Positions 18,648 through 27,717 of a stretch of 55,493 bases of DNA are shown here, one piece after another. This stretch comes from DASSUC01 sp035649895. Its GTDB lineage: Bacteria > Actinomycetota > Actinomycetes > Mycobacteriales > Micromonosporaceae. Within the stretch, counting starts at the first letter, position 1. Each line of letters opens with the position of its first letter. Where the stretch lies: the NCBI GenBank assembly GCA_035649895.1, contig DASRIS010000029.1:1-55493 (forward strand). Direction: 5' to 3'. The position numbers and the translations under genes are program-made. The notes under the pieces are model-generated. The model saw only the letters and a list, made by a program, of their open reading frames with translations. It had not been told where the DNA came from and did no database searches.

Positions 18648-20756
18648 TCACGGCAGCCAGGACTGGTCCGTGCCGACGGTGGTGAGGCGCTGGGTGGCCC
18701 GGGACAGCGCCACGTAGAGCGTGCGTACCCCCGCGGTCCCCTCGGCGAGCAGGTCGGCTGGCTCGACGAGCACGACCCCGTCGTACTCCATGCCCTTGGC
18801 CTCCAGGCTCGTCACCACCTGGAGCCGCTCGCCGCCGAGGCCGTCGACCCAGGACCGCACGTCCGGGGTCCGGGACACGGCCGCGACCACCCCGATGGTG
18901 CCGTCCACCTCGTCGAGGGTTGCCGTGGCGGCGGCCCGTACCGCCGCCGGTAGCTCGGCGGGGGACACCTGCTGGTGCACCGGCGCCACGCCGGTGGAGC
19001 GGACCGCCCGGGGCAGCGCCGCGTCCGGCACGCTGCGCCGGACCACCGCCGCGGCGAGCGCGAAGATCTCCGCGGAGTTGCGGTAGTTGGTGGTCAGCGT
19101 GTACTCGTGCCGCCGCCGGGAGCCGAGCGCCGTCGCGCGGGCCTGCGCCACCTCGGCCGGGTCGCCGGCCCAGGCCGACTGCGCCGGGTCACCGACAACG
19201 GTCCAGCTGGCGTACCGACCGCGCCGGCCGAGCATGCGCCACTGCATCGGCGACACGTCCTGGGACTCGTCCACCACCACGTGCGCGTAGTCGCGGTAGT
19301 CGTCGGCGCGGGCCGCGGCGGCCCGCGCCGCGGCGCTCGGCGCGCCGCGCACGCCGACCACCCGGTAGAGGTCGCGCTGGCGCCGCTGCACCTGCGGCGG
19401 CTCGCCCAGCAGATCGTCCAGCTCGTCGAGGAGCGCGACGTCGGCGACGGTCGGCCCGTCCGTGGCGAGGTCGCGGTAGGAGCGGGCGAGCGCGGCGGCC
19501 TCGGGTCCGGACAGTACGCCGGCCGCGTGCTCGCCTGCCGCGGCCGGGTCGGCGAGCCAGCCCAGCAGGTCCAGCGGGCGCAGCACGGGCCACCACGCCC
19601 GCAGGAACCCGGTCACCTCCGGCCGGTCCGCCGCGTCGGCGAGGAAGTCCTCGCGGGCACGGGCACCGTACCCGAGCTGGTCCTGGGCCTGCGCCCAGAG
19701 CGCGTCGAGCAGGCCGGCGGCGGCCTGGCGGCGTACCTCGTTGCGCCGCGCCCCGCGGGGCAGCACCTCCCGGCGGACCTGGGCCAGCGTGTCGGTGTCC
19801 ACCCGCAGCAGCCGGCCCCGGTAGAGCAGGCGCAGCTGCGCCGGGGCGCCGGGGACCGCCGCCCGCACCAGCCGGCCCAGCACCCGGCGCATCCGCAGCG
19901 AGCCCTTGACCGCCGCCATGTCGCCCGTGTCCACTCGGGTCGCCACCACCCCCTCGACCATCGAGCCGAGCGAGCGCAGGGTGGCGCTCTCCTCCCCGAG
20001 CGAGGGCAGGACCTGGCTGATGTAGTTGACGAACACCGGGGACGGGCCGACCACGAGCACACCGCCGCCGGCGAACCGGGCGCGGTCCGAGTAGAGGAGG
20101 TACGCCGCGCGGTGCAGCGCCACCGCCGTCTTGCCGGTGCCCGGGCCGCCGGACACGATCGTCACGCCGGAGGCGGGGGAGCGGATCGCCTCGTCCTGCT
20201 CCCGCTGGATGGTGGCGACGATGTCGCGCATGCCCCGGCCGGTGGTCCGGGCCAGCGCGGCCAGCAGCGCGCCGTCGCCGACCACGCGCATGCCCGGCGG
20301 CGCACCGGCCGGGTCGAGCAGGTCGTCCTCGAGCCCGACCACGCGCTCGCCGGACGACTGGATCATCCGGCGGCGCACTACGCCCCGTGGGTCGGCGGCG
20401 GTGGCCTGGTAGAAGGCTGCCGCGGCCGGCGCCCGCCAGTCGACCAGCAGCGGCTGGGCGTCCGCGTCCCGTACGCCGAGCCGCCCTACCCGGTAGACCT
20501 CGCCGTCGCGCAGGTCGAGCCGGCCGAAGACCAGGCCCTCGTGCTCGGCGTCGAGCGCGTGCCGCCGGCGGGCCTGGTGGAACACCATCGCGTCGCGCTC
20601 GACCAGGGCGCTGAAGTTGCCCACCCGGGCGATCCGGTAGCTCTCCGCCTCGGCGGCCGCCGCGGCCTCGCGCAGCTCGGCGACGCGGGCGTAGACCCGG
20701 TCGACGTGCTTCTGCTCGGTGGTGATCTCCTGCTGTAGCACGTTGGCGTCGGTCAC
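18648..20756 (-). CDS. helD: HelD-like UvrD-family helicase
   Basis: 702 aa. An N-terminal coiled coil (about 1-45, QQEITTEQKHVDRVYARVAELREA) is followed by a split superfamily-1 ATPase: Walker A GGPGTGKT (Lys209), motif II VVVDESQD, Q-containing motif III region VVGDPAQSAW, TTNYRNSAEI and EAKGMEYD. This arrangement is that of actinobacterial HelD, which binds RNA polymerase and frees stalled or DNA-bound enzyme. GTG 20756 is chosen because GGAG lies just upstream and the coiled coil begins at once; the open frame extending beyond it is not coding. It is divergent from the nitrilase gene. Confidence 0.88.
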   Translation of the reverse strand: MTDANVLQQEITTEQKHVDRVYARVAELREAAAAAEAESYRIARVGNFSALVERDAMVFHQARRRHALDAEHEGLVFGRLDLRDGEVYRVGRLGVRDADAQPLLVDWRAPAAAAFYQATAADPRGVVRRRMIQSSGERVVGLEDDLLDPAGAPPGMRVVGDGALLAALARTTGRGMRDIVATIQREQDEAIRSPASGVTIVSGGPGTGKTAVALHRAAYLLYSDRARFAGGGVLVVGPSPVFVNYISQVLPSLGEESATLRSLGSMVEGVVATRVDTGDMAAVKGSLRMRRVLGRLVRAAVPGAPAQLRLLYRGRLLRVDTDTLAQVRREVLPRGARRNEVRRQAAAGLLDALWAQAQDQLGYGARAREDFLADAADRPEVTGFLRAWWPVLRPLDLLGWLADPAAAGEHAAGVLSGPEAAALARSYRDLATDGPTVADVALLDELDDLLGEPPQVQRRQRDLYRVVGVRGAPSAAARAAAARADDYRDYAHVVVDESQDVSPMQWRMLGRRGRYASWTVVGDPAQSAWAGDPAEVAQARATALGSRRRHEYTLTTNYRNSAEIFALAAAVVRRSVPDAALPRAVRSTGVAPVHQQVSPAELPAAVRAAATATLDEVDGTIGVVAAVSRTPDVRSWVDGLGGERLQVVTSLEAKGMEYDGVVLVEPADLLAEGTAGVRTLYVALSRATQRLTTVGTDQSWLP

Positions 20757-21006
20757 GTTCTCCGGCTCCCGCGTCGATGAGGTGGACCGGTGCGAGGGTA
20801 CGGGCGCACGTTCCCACCCTTCGACGTCCCCAGGCCCGGATGCCCGGCGCTGCCGGGCCGGCGAGATGGCCGGTACCCCGGCGACCGTACCCGGCGGTCG
20901 CAAGTGGTGTCGACTACGGACCGGCAACACCGTAGTAACAGATGGCGTGGCTGGTGGGGCGCGGGGTGGCTGGGTGGTGGGCACCGGGGGCGTAGGGTCG
21001 GGCGGC

Positions 21007-21888
21007 ATGCGGACCCTCACCGTGGCCGCGGTGCAGACCAAGCCGGTGCCCGGCGACCTGGAGGCGACCTGGTCGCGCTTTGCCGACCAGGTGCGCGCGG
21101 TGCGCGCGCTGTGGCCGCAGGTGCAGCTGGTGCTCGCCCCGGAGCTGCTGCTGGCGGCCGTACCGCCGCTGCTTTCGACCGTGCCGGGGCTGCGCGAGCG
21201 CGCGGCCGGACCGGTCCCCGGGCCGACCACCGACCGGGTCTGCGCGCTGGCCCGGGAGCTTGGCCTGTGGCTGGTCCCGGGCACGATCTTCGAACGGGGC
21301 GACCAGGGGCGCATCCACAACACGGCGGTGGTCGCCTCGCCCGCCGGCGAGCTCGTCGCGCGGTACCGCAAGGTCTTCACCTGGCAGCCGTACGAGCGCA
21401 ACGCGCCTGGCCGGTCGTTCGTGGCCTTCGACATCGCCGGGGTCGGCCGGGCCGGGCTGGCGATCTGCTACGACGGGTCCTTCCCGGAGACCGGGCGGCA
21501 GCTGGCCTGGCTCGGGGCCGAGGTGGTTCTCCAGCCGACCCTGACCACCACCCGGGACCGGGAGATCGAGCTGGTGTGCGCCCGCGCGAACGCTTTCTGC
21601 AACCAGCTCTTCGTGGTCAGCTGCAACGCGGCGGACCCGGCCTCGGTGGGGCAGAGCGTGGTCGTCGACCCGGAGGGGATCGTCCGGCAGCAGGCCGGCT
21701 GCGGTGAGGAGGTGCTGGTCGACGTGCTCGACCTGGACGCGGTCACCAAGGCGCGGCGGCACGGGGCGCTGGGCCTCAACCGGCCGCTCGACCAGCTGTT
21801 CCGCGACGGACCCCAGGTCGAGCTGCCCGTGTACGGCGGAGCGACCATCACGCCGCCACCGTGGTGGGCGCCTCAGCGGGCGCGTTAG
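21007..21888 (+). CDS. Carbon-nitrogen hydrolase (nitrilase superfamily)
   Basis: 293 aa. The catalytic triad is visible as Glu46 (LAPELLL), Lys122 (RYRKVF) and Cys154 (ICYDGSFPE). The ICYD context and length fit omega-amidase or aliphatic-amidase-like members that cleave amides rather than nitriles; the substrate cannot be told from sequence. ATG 21007 is the first plausible start. It has its own upstream region of about 250 bases shared with divergent helD, and nothing is coupled downstream. Confidence 0.9.
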   Translation: MRTLTVAAVQTKPVPGDLEATWSRFADQVRAVRALWPQVQLVLAPELLLAAVPPLLSTVPGLRERAAGPVPGPTTDRVCALARELGLWLVPGTIFERGDQGRIHNTAVVASPAGELVARYRKVFTWQPYERNAPGRSFVAFDIAGVGRAGLAICYDGSFPETGRQLAWLGAEVVLQPTLTTTRDREIELVCARANAFCNQLFVVSCNAADPASVGQSVVVDPEGIVRQQAGCGEEVLVDVLDLDAVTKARRHGALGLNRPLDQLFRDGPQVELPVYGGATITPPPWWAPQRAR

Positions 21889-22128
21889 CGACCGCGAGAG
21901 ATCGTGCACATTGGGTGGCGGCACAGTCAGGCCGGCGAGCCTCAAGCGGCTTGACGAGGCACTCCGCGTCCACCTGGCGCTGTAGCTCCTCTGCTGGCCT
22001 TTGGCGGTGCTTGTACCCGCGCACCTTGGCCAACGACGCATCGCCCGTAACGTCGGACACCGGGCTTGACCGTGCCATCCGGCCGTAGCGGACGCCGCCG
22101 GATTGAAACCGAGCACCTCCCGGGTGAC

Positions 22129-22154
22129 TATAGATATCAATGTGTCTATCAATG
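22129..22154 (+). promoter_or_regulatory. Putative promoter with direct repeat before the subtilase gene
   Basis: A TATAGAT hexamer region (22129-22135) resembles a -10 element in an AT-rich patch. Two copies of TATCAATG (22135-22142, 22147-22154) follow at a 12-base period, just before the ribosome binding site GGGAGGG. Confidence 0.4.
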
Positions 22155-22170
22155 AGGGAGGGTGGGCTCG

Positions 22171-24414
22171 ATGAACTCCACCTCACCACGCCGCCGACGG
22201 GTGCTGGTGCTGGCCAGCGCCGCCGCGCTCGCGGCGCTGTCACTGGCGAGCGTGTCCGCCCCGGCGGGCGCTACGGGCGGGCTGGCCGCGCCCGCGGGCG
22301 CCGCGGGCGGGCATGGCGCCCGGGTCGACGCCGGGGTGCTCGCCGACCTGTCCGTCCGGGGCTCCGCCGAGGTCCTGGTGCACCTGCGGGAGCGGGCCGA
22401 CCTGTCCGGCGCCGCCGCGGTGACCGACCGGGCGGCGCGGGCCACGCTCGTCTTCCAGCGGCTCACCGCCACCGCCGAGCGCAGCCAGGCCGCGCTCCGC
22501 GCCGACCTCACCAGGCGGGGCGTAGCGCACCGGTCCTTCTGGATCTCCAACGCGGTCCACCTCACCGGTGACCGGGCGCTGGTCGAGGCGCTCGCGGCCC
22601 GGCCCGACGTGGCGAGCATCGAGCCGGTCCGGTCGTACCCCTTGCTCCTGCCCGTGGCGGCCGTGGACGGTCCGGGGACCGCAGCCGTCGAGTGGGGGCT
22701 GACCAACATCGAGGCGCCGCGGGTGTGGAGCGAGCTCTCCGTGCGCGGCGAGGGCATCGTGGTGGCCAACATCGACACCGGTGTGCAGTACAACCACCCG
22801 GCGCTGGTCCGCCAGTACCGCGGCAACCTCGGCAACGGCTCGTTCAACCACAACTACAACTGGTTCGACCCGGCGAAGGTCTGCGGCAACCCGTCGACCG
22901 TGCCGTGCGACAACAACAACCACGGTACGCACACCATGGGCACGATGGTCGGCGACGACGGCGGCACCAACCAGATCGGCGTGGCGCCGGGCGCGAGGTG
23001 GATCGCCGCCAAGGGCTGCGAGACCGGCTCCTGCTCGAGCACGTCGCTGCTCTCCTCCGGGCAGTGGGTGCTCGCGCCGACCGACCTTTCCGGCGCCAAC
23101 CCGCGGCCGGACCTGCACGCCGACATCGTGAACAACTCCTGGGGCGGCGGCCGGGGCAACACGTGGTACCAGGACACGATCCGGTCCTGGGTCTCGGCCG
23201 GCATCTTCCCCGCCTTCGCCAACGGCAACAGCGGGCCCAACTGCAACACCGCCAACTCCCCGGGCGACAACCCCGATGCGTACGCGGTCGGCGCGTACGA
23301 CGTCAACAACGCGATCGCCAGCTTCTCCAGCCGGGGAGTGTCCGGTGTGGACGGTGCGATCAAGCCGAACATCGCCGCGCCCGGCGTCAGTGTCCGGTCG
23401 AGCGTGGCCGGGGGCGGGTACTCCAGCTTCAGCGGCACGTCGATGGCCACGCCGCACGTGGCCGGGGCGGTGGCCCTGGTCTGGTCGGCCTCGTCGGTGC
23501 TGCGCGGGGACATCGGGCAGACCCGGTCGCTGCTGGACGGCACGGCCATCGACGTCAGCTCGACCGGCTGCGGCGGCACCGCGGCGAAGAACAACAACTT
23601 CGGCGAGGGGCGGCTGAGCGCGTACCAGGCGGTCCTCAACGCACCACGCGGGCCGACCGGCACGCTGACCGGCGTGGTCACCGACGCCGGCACCGGCGCG
23701 GCGGTCGCCGGCGTGACGGTGAGCGTGAGCGGGCCGTCGTCGCGCTCGACCACGACCGACGCGAACGGGCGCTACACCCTGCTGCTGACCCCGGGCACCT
23801 ACTCGGTGACCGCGGGCGGCGGGCTCTACCAGCCGCAGACGGTCACCGGCGTGGTGGTCAACGCCAACCAGACGACCACCCGCAACTTCGCGCTGACCAG
23901 GCTCCCGACCGGGACGCTGACCGGCACGGTCACGGACAGCTCGAACGGGGCCGCGCTGGCCGGCGCGACGGTCACCGCGACCGGACCGGTCACCGTGACC
24001 AGGACGACGGACAGCGCCGGGCGGTACACGATGACGCTGCCGGTCGGGTCGTACAGCGTGACGGCGAGCCTGGCCCTCTACCGCAGCGCCACGGCGAGCG
24101 TGACGATCTCGGCGAACACCACGACCACCCGTAGCTTCGCGCTGGTGCCGACGACCGGCACGCTGACCGGGACGGTCACCAACAGCGTCACCAACGCTCC
24201 GGTGTTCAACGCCCGGGTGTACGTGTTCGGTGCCGGTGGCACGTTCACCGCCTACACCAACTCGCTGGGCCGCTACACGATCAACAAGATCCCGGCCGGC
24301 TCGTACTCCATGCACGTCACCGCGAGCGGCTACTTCCTCGGCAGCGCCAACCCGGTCATCCTCGAGGGCCAGACCACGGTGGTGAACGTGAGGCTGAGGC
24401 CGACCGGGACCTGA
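22171..24414 (+). CDS. Secreted subtilisin-like serine protease with carboxypeptidase-regulatory-like repeats
   Basis: 747 aa. Signal peptide (about 1-34), an inhibitor_I9-type propeptide region (about 45-165), and a peptidase S8 domain (about 170-490) with the full triad: Asp202 (ANIDTGVQ), His251 (NNHGTHTMG) and Ser424 (GTSMATPH). Three tandem carboxypeptidase-regulatory-like/Cna-B-type beta domains of about 80 residues follow, each starting TGTLTG and containing GRYT. The catalytic part resembles bacillopeptidase F-like enzymes. ATG 22171 suits the GGGAGGG ribosome binding site at 22155-22161. It probably degrades extracellular protein; the repeats may anchor or extend the enzyme. Confidence 0.93.
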   Translation: MNSTSPRRRRVLVLASAAALAALSLASVSAPAGATGGLAAPAGAAGGHGARVDAGVLADLSVRGSAEVLVHLRERADLSGAAAVTDRAARATLVFQRLTATAERSQAALRADLTRRGVAHRSFWISNAVHLTGDRALVEALAARPDVASIEPVRSYPLLLPVAAVDGPGTAAVEWGLTNIEAPRVWSELSVRGEGIVVANIDTGVQYNHPALVRQYRGNLGNGSFNHNYNWFDPAKVCGNPSTVPCDNNNHGTHTMGTMVGDDGGTNQIGVAPGARWIAAKGCETGSCSSTSLLSSGQWVLAPTDLSGANPRPDLHADIVNNSWGGGRGNTWYQDTIRSWVSAGIFPAFANGNSGPNCNTANSPGDNPDAYAVGAYDVNNAIASFSSRGVSGVDGAIKPNIAAPGVSVRSSVAGGGYSSFSGTSMATPHVAGAVALVWSASSVLRGDIGQTRSLLDGTAIDVSSTGCGGTAAKNNNFGEGRLSAYQAVLNAPRGPTGTLTGVVTDAGTGAAVAGVTVSVSGPSSRSTTTDANGRYTLLLTPGTYSVTAGGGLYQPQTVTGVVVNANQTTTRNFALTRLPTGTLTGTVTDSSNGAALAGATVTATGPVTVTRTTDSAGRYTMTLPVGSYSVTASLALYRSATASVTISANTTTTRSFALVPTTGTLTGTVTNSVTNAPVFNARVYVFGAGGTFTAYTNSLGRYTINKIPAGSYSMHVTASGYFLGSANPVILEGQTTVVNVRLRPTGT

Positions 24415-24478
24415 GGCCGGCCGGGGTGGTCCGGTCCGGTCCGGTGTCTGTGTCGGTCCTGGTGTCTAAGGTGGCTGC

Positions 24479-25699
24479 ATGCCTGACCCCCCGGCCATGC
24501 CCCACCTGCCCACCGCGTACGACGTGACGGCGATGCTCGACGACCTGGCCACGCTGGTGGCCATCGAGTCGCCGTCGGCGGACACCGCCGCCACCGCCGC
24601 CTGCGCCGAGGTCGTCGCCGAGCTGGGGGTACGCCTGCTCGGCGCCGCCCCGGAGCGGGTGGTGGTGGCCGGCCGCACCCACCTGCGCTGGCGCTTCGGG
24701 TCCCAGCCGACCCGGGTGGTGCTGATCGGCCACCTGGACACGGTGTGGCCGCTGGGCACGGTGGCCCGCTGGCCCTTTGCGGTGCACGGGGAGCGGGTCA
24801 CCGGGCCCGGCGTGGTCGACATGAAGGCCGGGCTGGTGCAGCTGTTCCATGGGCTGGCCACGGTGGGGACGCTGGACGGGGTGGCCGTGCTGGTCACCTC
24901 GGACGAGGAGCTGGGCTCGCCGTCGTCGCGGGAGCTGATCGAGGAGACAGCGCGCGGCGCCGAGGCGGCGCTGGTGCTGGAGGGCACGCGCGCCGGCACA
25001 GTGAAGACCGCCCGCAAGGGCATCGCGCAGTACCGGCTGAGCGTGACCGGGCGCGCGGCGCACGCCGGCATCGAGCCGCATAAGGGGGTTAACGCGGGGG
25101 TGGAGCTGGCCCACCAGATCCTCGCCATCGCCGCGCTCGCCGACGGCGCGGCCGGGACCACGGTCACTCCCACGGTGGCCCAGGCCGGCACCACGGCGAA
25201 CACCGTCCCGGCCGGCGCCCGGCTGCACGTTGACGTGCGCGCCTTTGACCCGGACGAGCTGGCCCGCGTGGATGCGGCGCTCGCGGCGCTGACCCCGCGG
25301 GTGCCTGGAGCAGCACTCCAGCTGGAGCGGGGGCCGCGCCGGCCGGCCATGCCGGAGTCGGCGTCGGCGTCCCTTCTGCCCATCGCCCAGCAGGTCGCCG
25401 TGGAGCTGGGGATGGCGCCGCTGCGGCCGGTCGCGGTGGGCGGCGGGTCGGACGGCAACCTGACCGCGGGGATCGGCGTGCCGACCCTGGACGGGCTGGG
25501 CCCGGTCGGCGGCAACGCACACGCCGAGGGGGAGTGGGCCGACGTGCCCGAGATGCCCCGGCGCGCGGCGCTGCTCGCCGGGCTGGTGAGCCGCCTGCTG
25601 GACGGCGCCGGGCCGGGCCGCCCGGTTGCGGGCGGTGCCGAGCCAGGGCGCCCGGGGCGTCCCGCCGGGGGCGGCACCGGGCAGGCGGAGGGCCGATGA
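24479..25699 (+). CDS. M20-family metallopeptidase, probable N-acyl-amino-acid deacylase
   Basis: 406 aa. Di-zinc M20 motifs: GHLDTVW (His85, Asp87), GVVDMKAG (Asp114) and SDEELGS (Glu143-Glu144). The dimerisation domain (about 180-290) has the expected GRAAHAGIEPHKGVNA. It resembles glutamate carboxypeptidase-type enzymes. Because it shares overlapping reading frames with a GNAT-like protein and an N-acylamino-acid racemase, removal of an N-succinyl or similar group from an L-amino acid is the likely step. The start has AAGGTGG upstream. The C-terminal 30 residues are Gly/Pro-rich and end in the ATGA overlap with the next gene. Confidence 0.87.
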   Translation: MPDPPAMPHLPTAYDVTAMLDDLATLVAIESPSADTAATAACAEVVAELGVRLLGAAPERVVVAGRTHLRWRFGSQPTRVVLIGHLDTVWPLGTVARWPFAVHGERVTGPGVVDMKAGLVQLFHGLATVGTLDGVAVLVTSDEELGSPSSRELIEETARGAEAALVLEGTRAGTVKTARKGIAQYRLSVTGRAAHAGIEPHKGVNAGVELAHQILAIAALADGAAGTTVTPTVAQAGTTANTVPAGARLHVDVRAFDPDELARVDAALAALTPRVPGAALQLERGPRRPAMPESASASLLPIAQQVAVELGMAPLRPVAVGGGSDGNLTAGIGVPTLDGLGPVGGNAHAEGEWADVPEMPRRAALLAGLVSRLLDGAGPGRPVAGGAEPGRPGRPAGGGTGQAEGR

Positions 25700-26580
25700 C
25701 CGTGGCGGCGCTGGCTGCCGATGCCCGGCAGCGGGCCGGCGCGGCCGCCGCCCGGGCCGGCCTGCGCATCGCCGGCCTGCACGAGATGAGCGACCACCTC
25801 GCAGCAGGCGAGCTGCTGCGCCGGATCTGGCGGGCCGACTCCGCCGACCAGGTCGCCAGCCCGACCCTGCTGCGGGCGCTGGAGCACTCCGGCAACTACG
25901 TGGTCGGGGCGTACCGGGGGGCGGAGCTGGTCGGGGCGGCTGCCGCGTTCCGCGGCGACGGCCACCTGCACTCGTACGTCGCCGGGGTGGCTGCCGGGGA
26001 GGAGGGTGCCGGCGCCGGCTACGCGCTCAAGCAGGACCAGCGGGCCTGGGCGCTGGAGCGGGGCATCGACACCGTGTGCTGGACCTTTGACCCGCTGGTG
26101 GCCCGCAACGCAGCGTTCAACCTGCGCAAGCTGGGCGCGTCCGTGACGGCGTACCTGCCCGAGTGGTACGGGCCGATGACGGACGGGGTGAACGCCGGCG
26201 ACGCCAGCGACCGGCTCTACGTGCGCTGGGAGCTGGGCTCGGCACGGGCGGTCGCGGCGGCCCGCGGCGCGCCGGAGGGGCCGCGGGTAGGCGGTGCGGC
26301 CGTACTCCTGGACCGGGTGGGGGAGGAGCCGGCGGCCGGGCCGGGGCCCGTGGACGCGGCGGCGCTGCTGGTCGCGGCGCCGGTGGACATCGCCGCGCTG
26401 CGCCAGCGGGACCGGGCGGCGGCGCTGCGCTGGCGGTACGCCGTACGGGAGGCGCTGGCCGGGGCGCTGGCGGCCGGTCACCGGGTGGTCAACCTGACCC
26501 GGGACGGGTACTACCTCCTGGAGCGCTCGGACGATCTCCCGGAGCGCTCGGACGGCCTCCCGGAGCGCTCATGCGGCTGA
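25696..26580 (+). CDS. GNAT-like N-acyltransferase (COG3375 type)
   Basis: 294 aa. The N-terminal half shows a GNAT-like fold (VVGAYRGAELVGAAAAFRGDGHLHSYV, then a helix with QRAWALERGIDTVCWTFDPLVARNAAFNLRKLGA, typical of COG3375 proteins). Such genes accompany N-succinylamino-acid racemases, where the enzyme is proposed to add succinyl to D-amino acids. ATG 25696 overlaps the M20 stop (ATGA) and the 3' end overlaps the racemase by 10 bases, so the three are translated together. The last 20 residues consist of a 7-residue repeat (LERSDD/LPERSDG/LPERSCG), probably a recent DNA duplication. Confidence 0.82.
   Translation: MTVAALAADARQRAGAAAARAGLRIAGLHEMSDHLAAGELLRRIWRADSADQVASPTLLRALEHSGNYVVGAYRGAELVGAAAAFRGDGHLHSYVAGVAAGEEGAGAGYALKQDQRAWALERGIDTVCWTFDPLVARNAAFNLRKLGASVTAYLPEWYGPMTDGVNAGDASDRLYVRWELGSARAVAAARGAPEGPRVGGAAVLLDRVGEEPAAGPGPVDAAALLVAAPVDIAALRQRDRAAALRWRYAVREALAGALAAGHRVVNLTRDGYYLLERSDDLPERSDGLPERSCG
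26515..26577 (+). repeat. 21-bp tandem repeat at the GNAT/racemase junction
   Basis: Three units with a 21-bp period (26515-26535, 26536-26556, 26557-26577) share the core GGAGCGCTC. The last unit contains the racemase start codon, and each unit supplies a GGAG that could serve as a Shine-Dalgarno sequence. Confidence 0.85.
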
Positions 26581-27677
26581 GCGGTGTCGAGCTGCGGCGG
26601 GTGGCCCTGCCGATGGTCTCGCCGTTCCGTACGTCCTTCTCTGTGGAGCGCGAACGCGACGTGCTGCTGGTGCGCGCGGTGACGCCGGAGGCCGAGGGCT
26701 GGGGGGAGTGCGTGGCGATGGGCGAGCCGCGCTACTCGCCGGAGTACGTCGACGGCGCGGCCGAGGTGATCCGGCGGTTCCTGCTGCCGGCGGTCGCGGC
26801 GCTGCCCACTGTGGACGCCGCCGCGGTGGAGTCGGCGGTCGCGCCGCTCAAGGGCCACCCGATGGCCAAGGCCGCGCTCCAGACCGCTGTGCTCGACGCC
26901 CAGCTGCGCTGCGCCGGCATGCCGCTGGGCACGTTCCTCGGGGCGGTCCGGACCGCGGTGCCCGCCGGTGTCTCGGTCGGCATCATGGACTCGGTGCCGC
27001 AGCTGCTCGACGCTGTAGACGGCTACCTGGCAGAGGGCTACCTGCGGATCAAGCTGAAGATCGAGCCGGGCTGGGACGTGGCGCCGGTGCGCGCGGTGCG
27101 GGAGCGCTTCGGCGACGAGATCCTGTTGCAGGTGGACGCGAACACCGCATACACCCTCGCGGACGCGCGGCACCTGGCCCGGCTGGACGCGTTCGACCTG
27201 CTGCTGATCGAGCAGCCGCTGCCAGAGGACGACGTGCGCGGGCACGCCGCCCTGGCCCGGTTGCTGCGTACGCCGATCTGCCTCGACGAGTCCGTCACCA
27301 GCGCCCGGGCCGCGGCCGACGCCATCGCGCTGGGCGCGTGCGCCACCGTCAACATCAAGCCGGGCCGGGTGGGTGGCCTGCTGGAGGCGCGGCGGGTGCA
27401 CGACGTGTGCGCGGCGCACGGGGTGCCGGTGTGGGCCGGCGGGATGCTGGAGACCGGGCTCGGCCGGGCAGCGAACGTGGCGCTGGCCGCGCTGCCCAAC
27501 TTCACGCTGCCCGGCGACACCTCCGCCTCCGGCCGCTACTACGCCCGCGACATCACCGAGCCGTTCGTGCTCTCCGATGGCCACGTGCGGGTGCCGGCCG
27601 GGCCGGGCATCGGCATCGACCCGGAGCCCGACGTGCTGGCCGAGACGACCACGCGCACCGAGTGGATCCCGCTCTGA
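26571..27677 (+). CDS. N-acylamino-acid racemase / o-succinylbenzoate synthase family (NSAR/OSBS)
   Basis: 368 aa, enolase superfamily. The catalytic lysines are both present: KLK at 161-163 and Lys263 (NIKPGR). The Mg2+ ligands are Asp189 (QVDAN), Glu214 (IEQPL) and Asp239 (CLDES); these numbers coincide with those known for the Amycolatopsis racemase. The family includes promiscuous NSAR/OSBS enzymes. Absence of menaquinone genes here and fusion into one operon with an M20 deacylase and a GNAT protein favour racemisation of N-succinylamino acids. ATG 26571 lies inside the end of the GNAT gene. Confidence 0.92.
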   Translation: MRLSGVELRRVALPMVSPFRTSFSVERERDVLLVRAVTPEAEGWGECVAMGEPRYSPEYVDGAAEVIRRFLLPAVAALPTVDAAAVESAVAPLKGHPMAKAALQTAVLDAQLRCAGMPLGTFLGAVRTAVPAGVSVGIMDSVPQLLDAVDGYLAEGYLRIKLKIEPGWDVAPVRAVRERFGDEILLQVDANTAYTLADARHLARLDAFDLLLIEQPLPEDDVRGHAALARLLRTPICLDESVTSARAAADAIALGACATVNIKPGRVGGLLEARRVHDVCAAHGVPVWAGGMLETGLGRAANVALAALPNFTLPGDTSASGRYYARDITEPFVLSDGHVRVPAGPGIGIDPEPDVLAETTTRTEWIPL

Positions 27678-27717
27678 GCTGTGCCCGGGGTGGTTGTCGC
27701 AGCTTCCGGGGCGCCGG

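Noticed and set aside
20757..21434. 226-codon upstream extension of HelD
   Set aside because: It lies antisense to the nitrilase gene and precedes the natural coiled-coil N-terminus.
21848..22087. Minus-strand frame between nitrilase and subtilase (MARSSPVSDVTGD...)
   Set aside because: It overlaps the nitrilase 3' end, has no clear ribosome binding site and matches no family I know.
22240..24315. Minus-strand frame opposite the subtilase
   Set aside because: The plus-strand protease has its complete catalytic triad and signal peptide; the antisense product is low-complexity.
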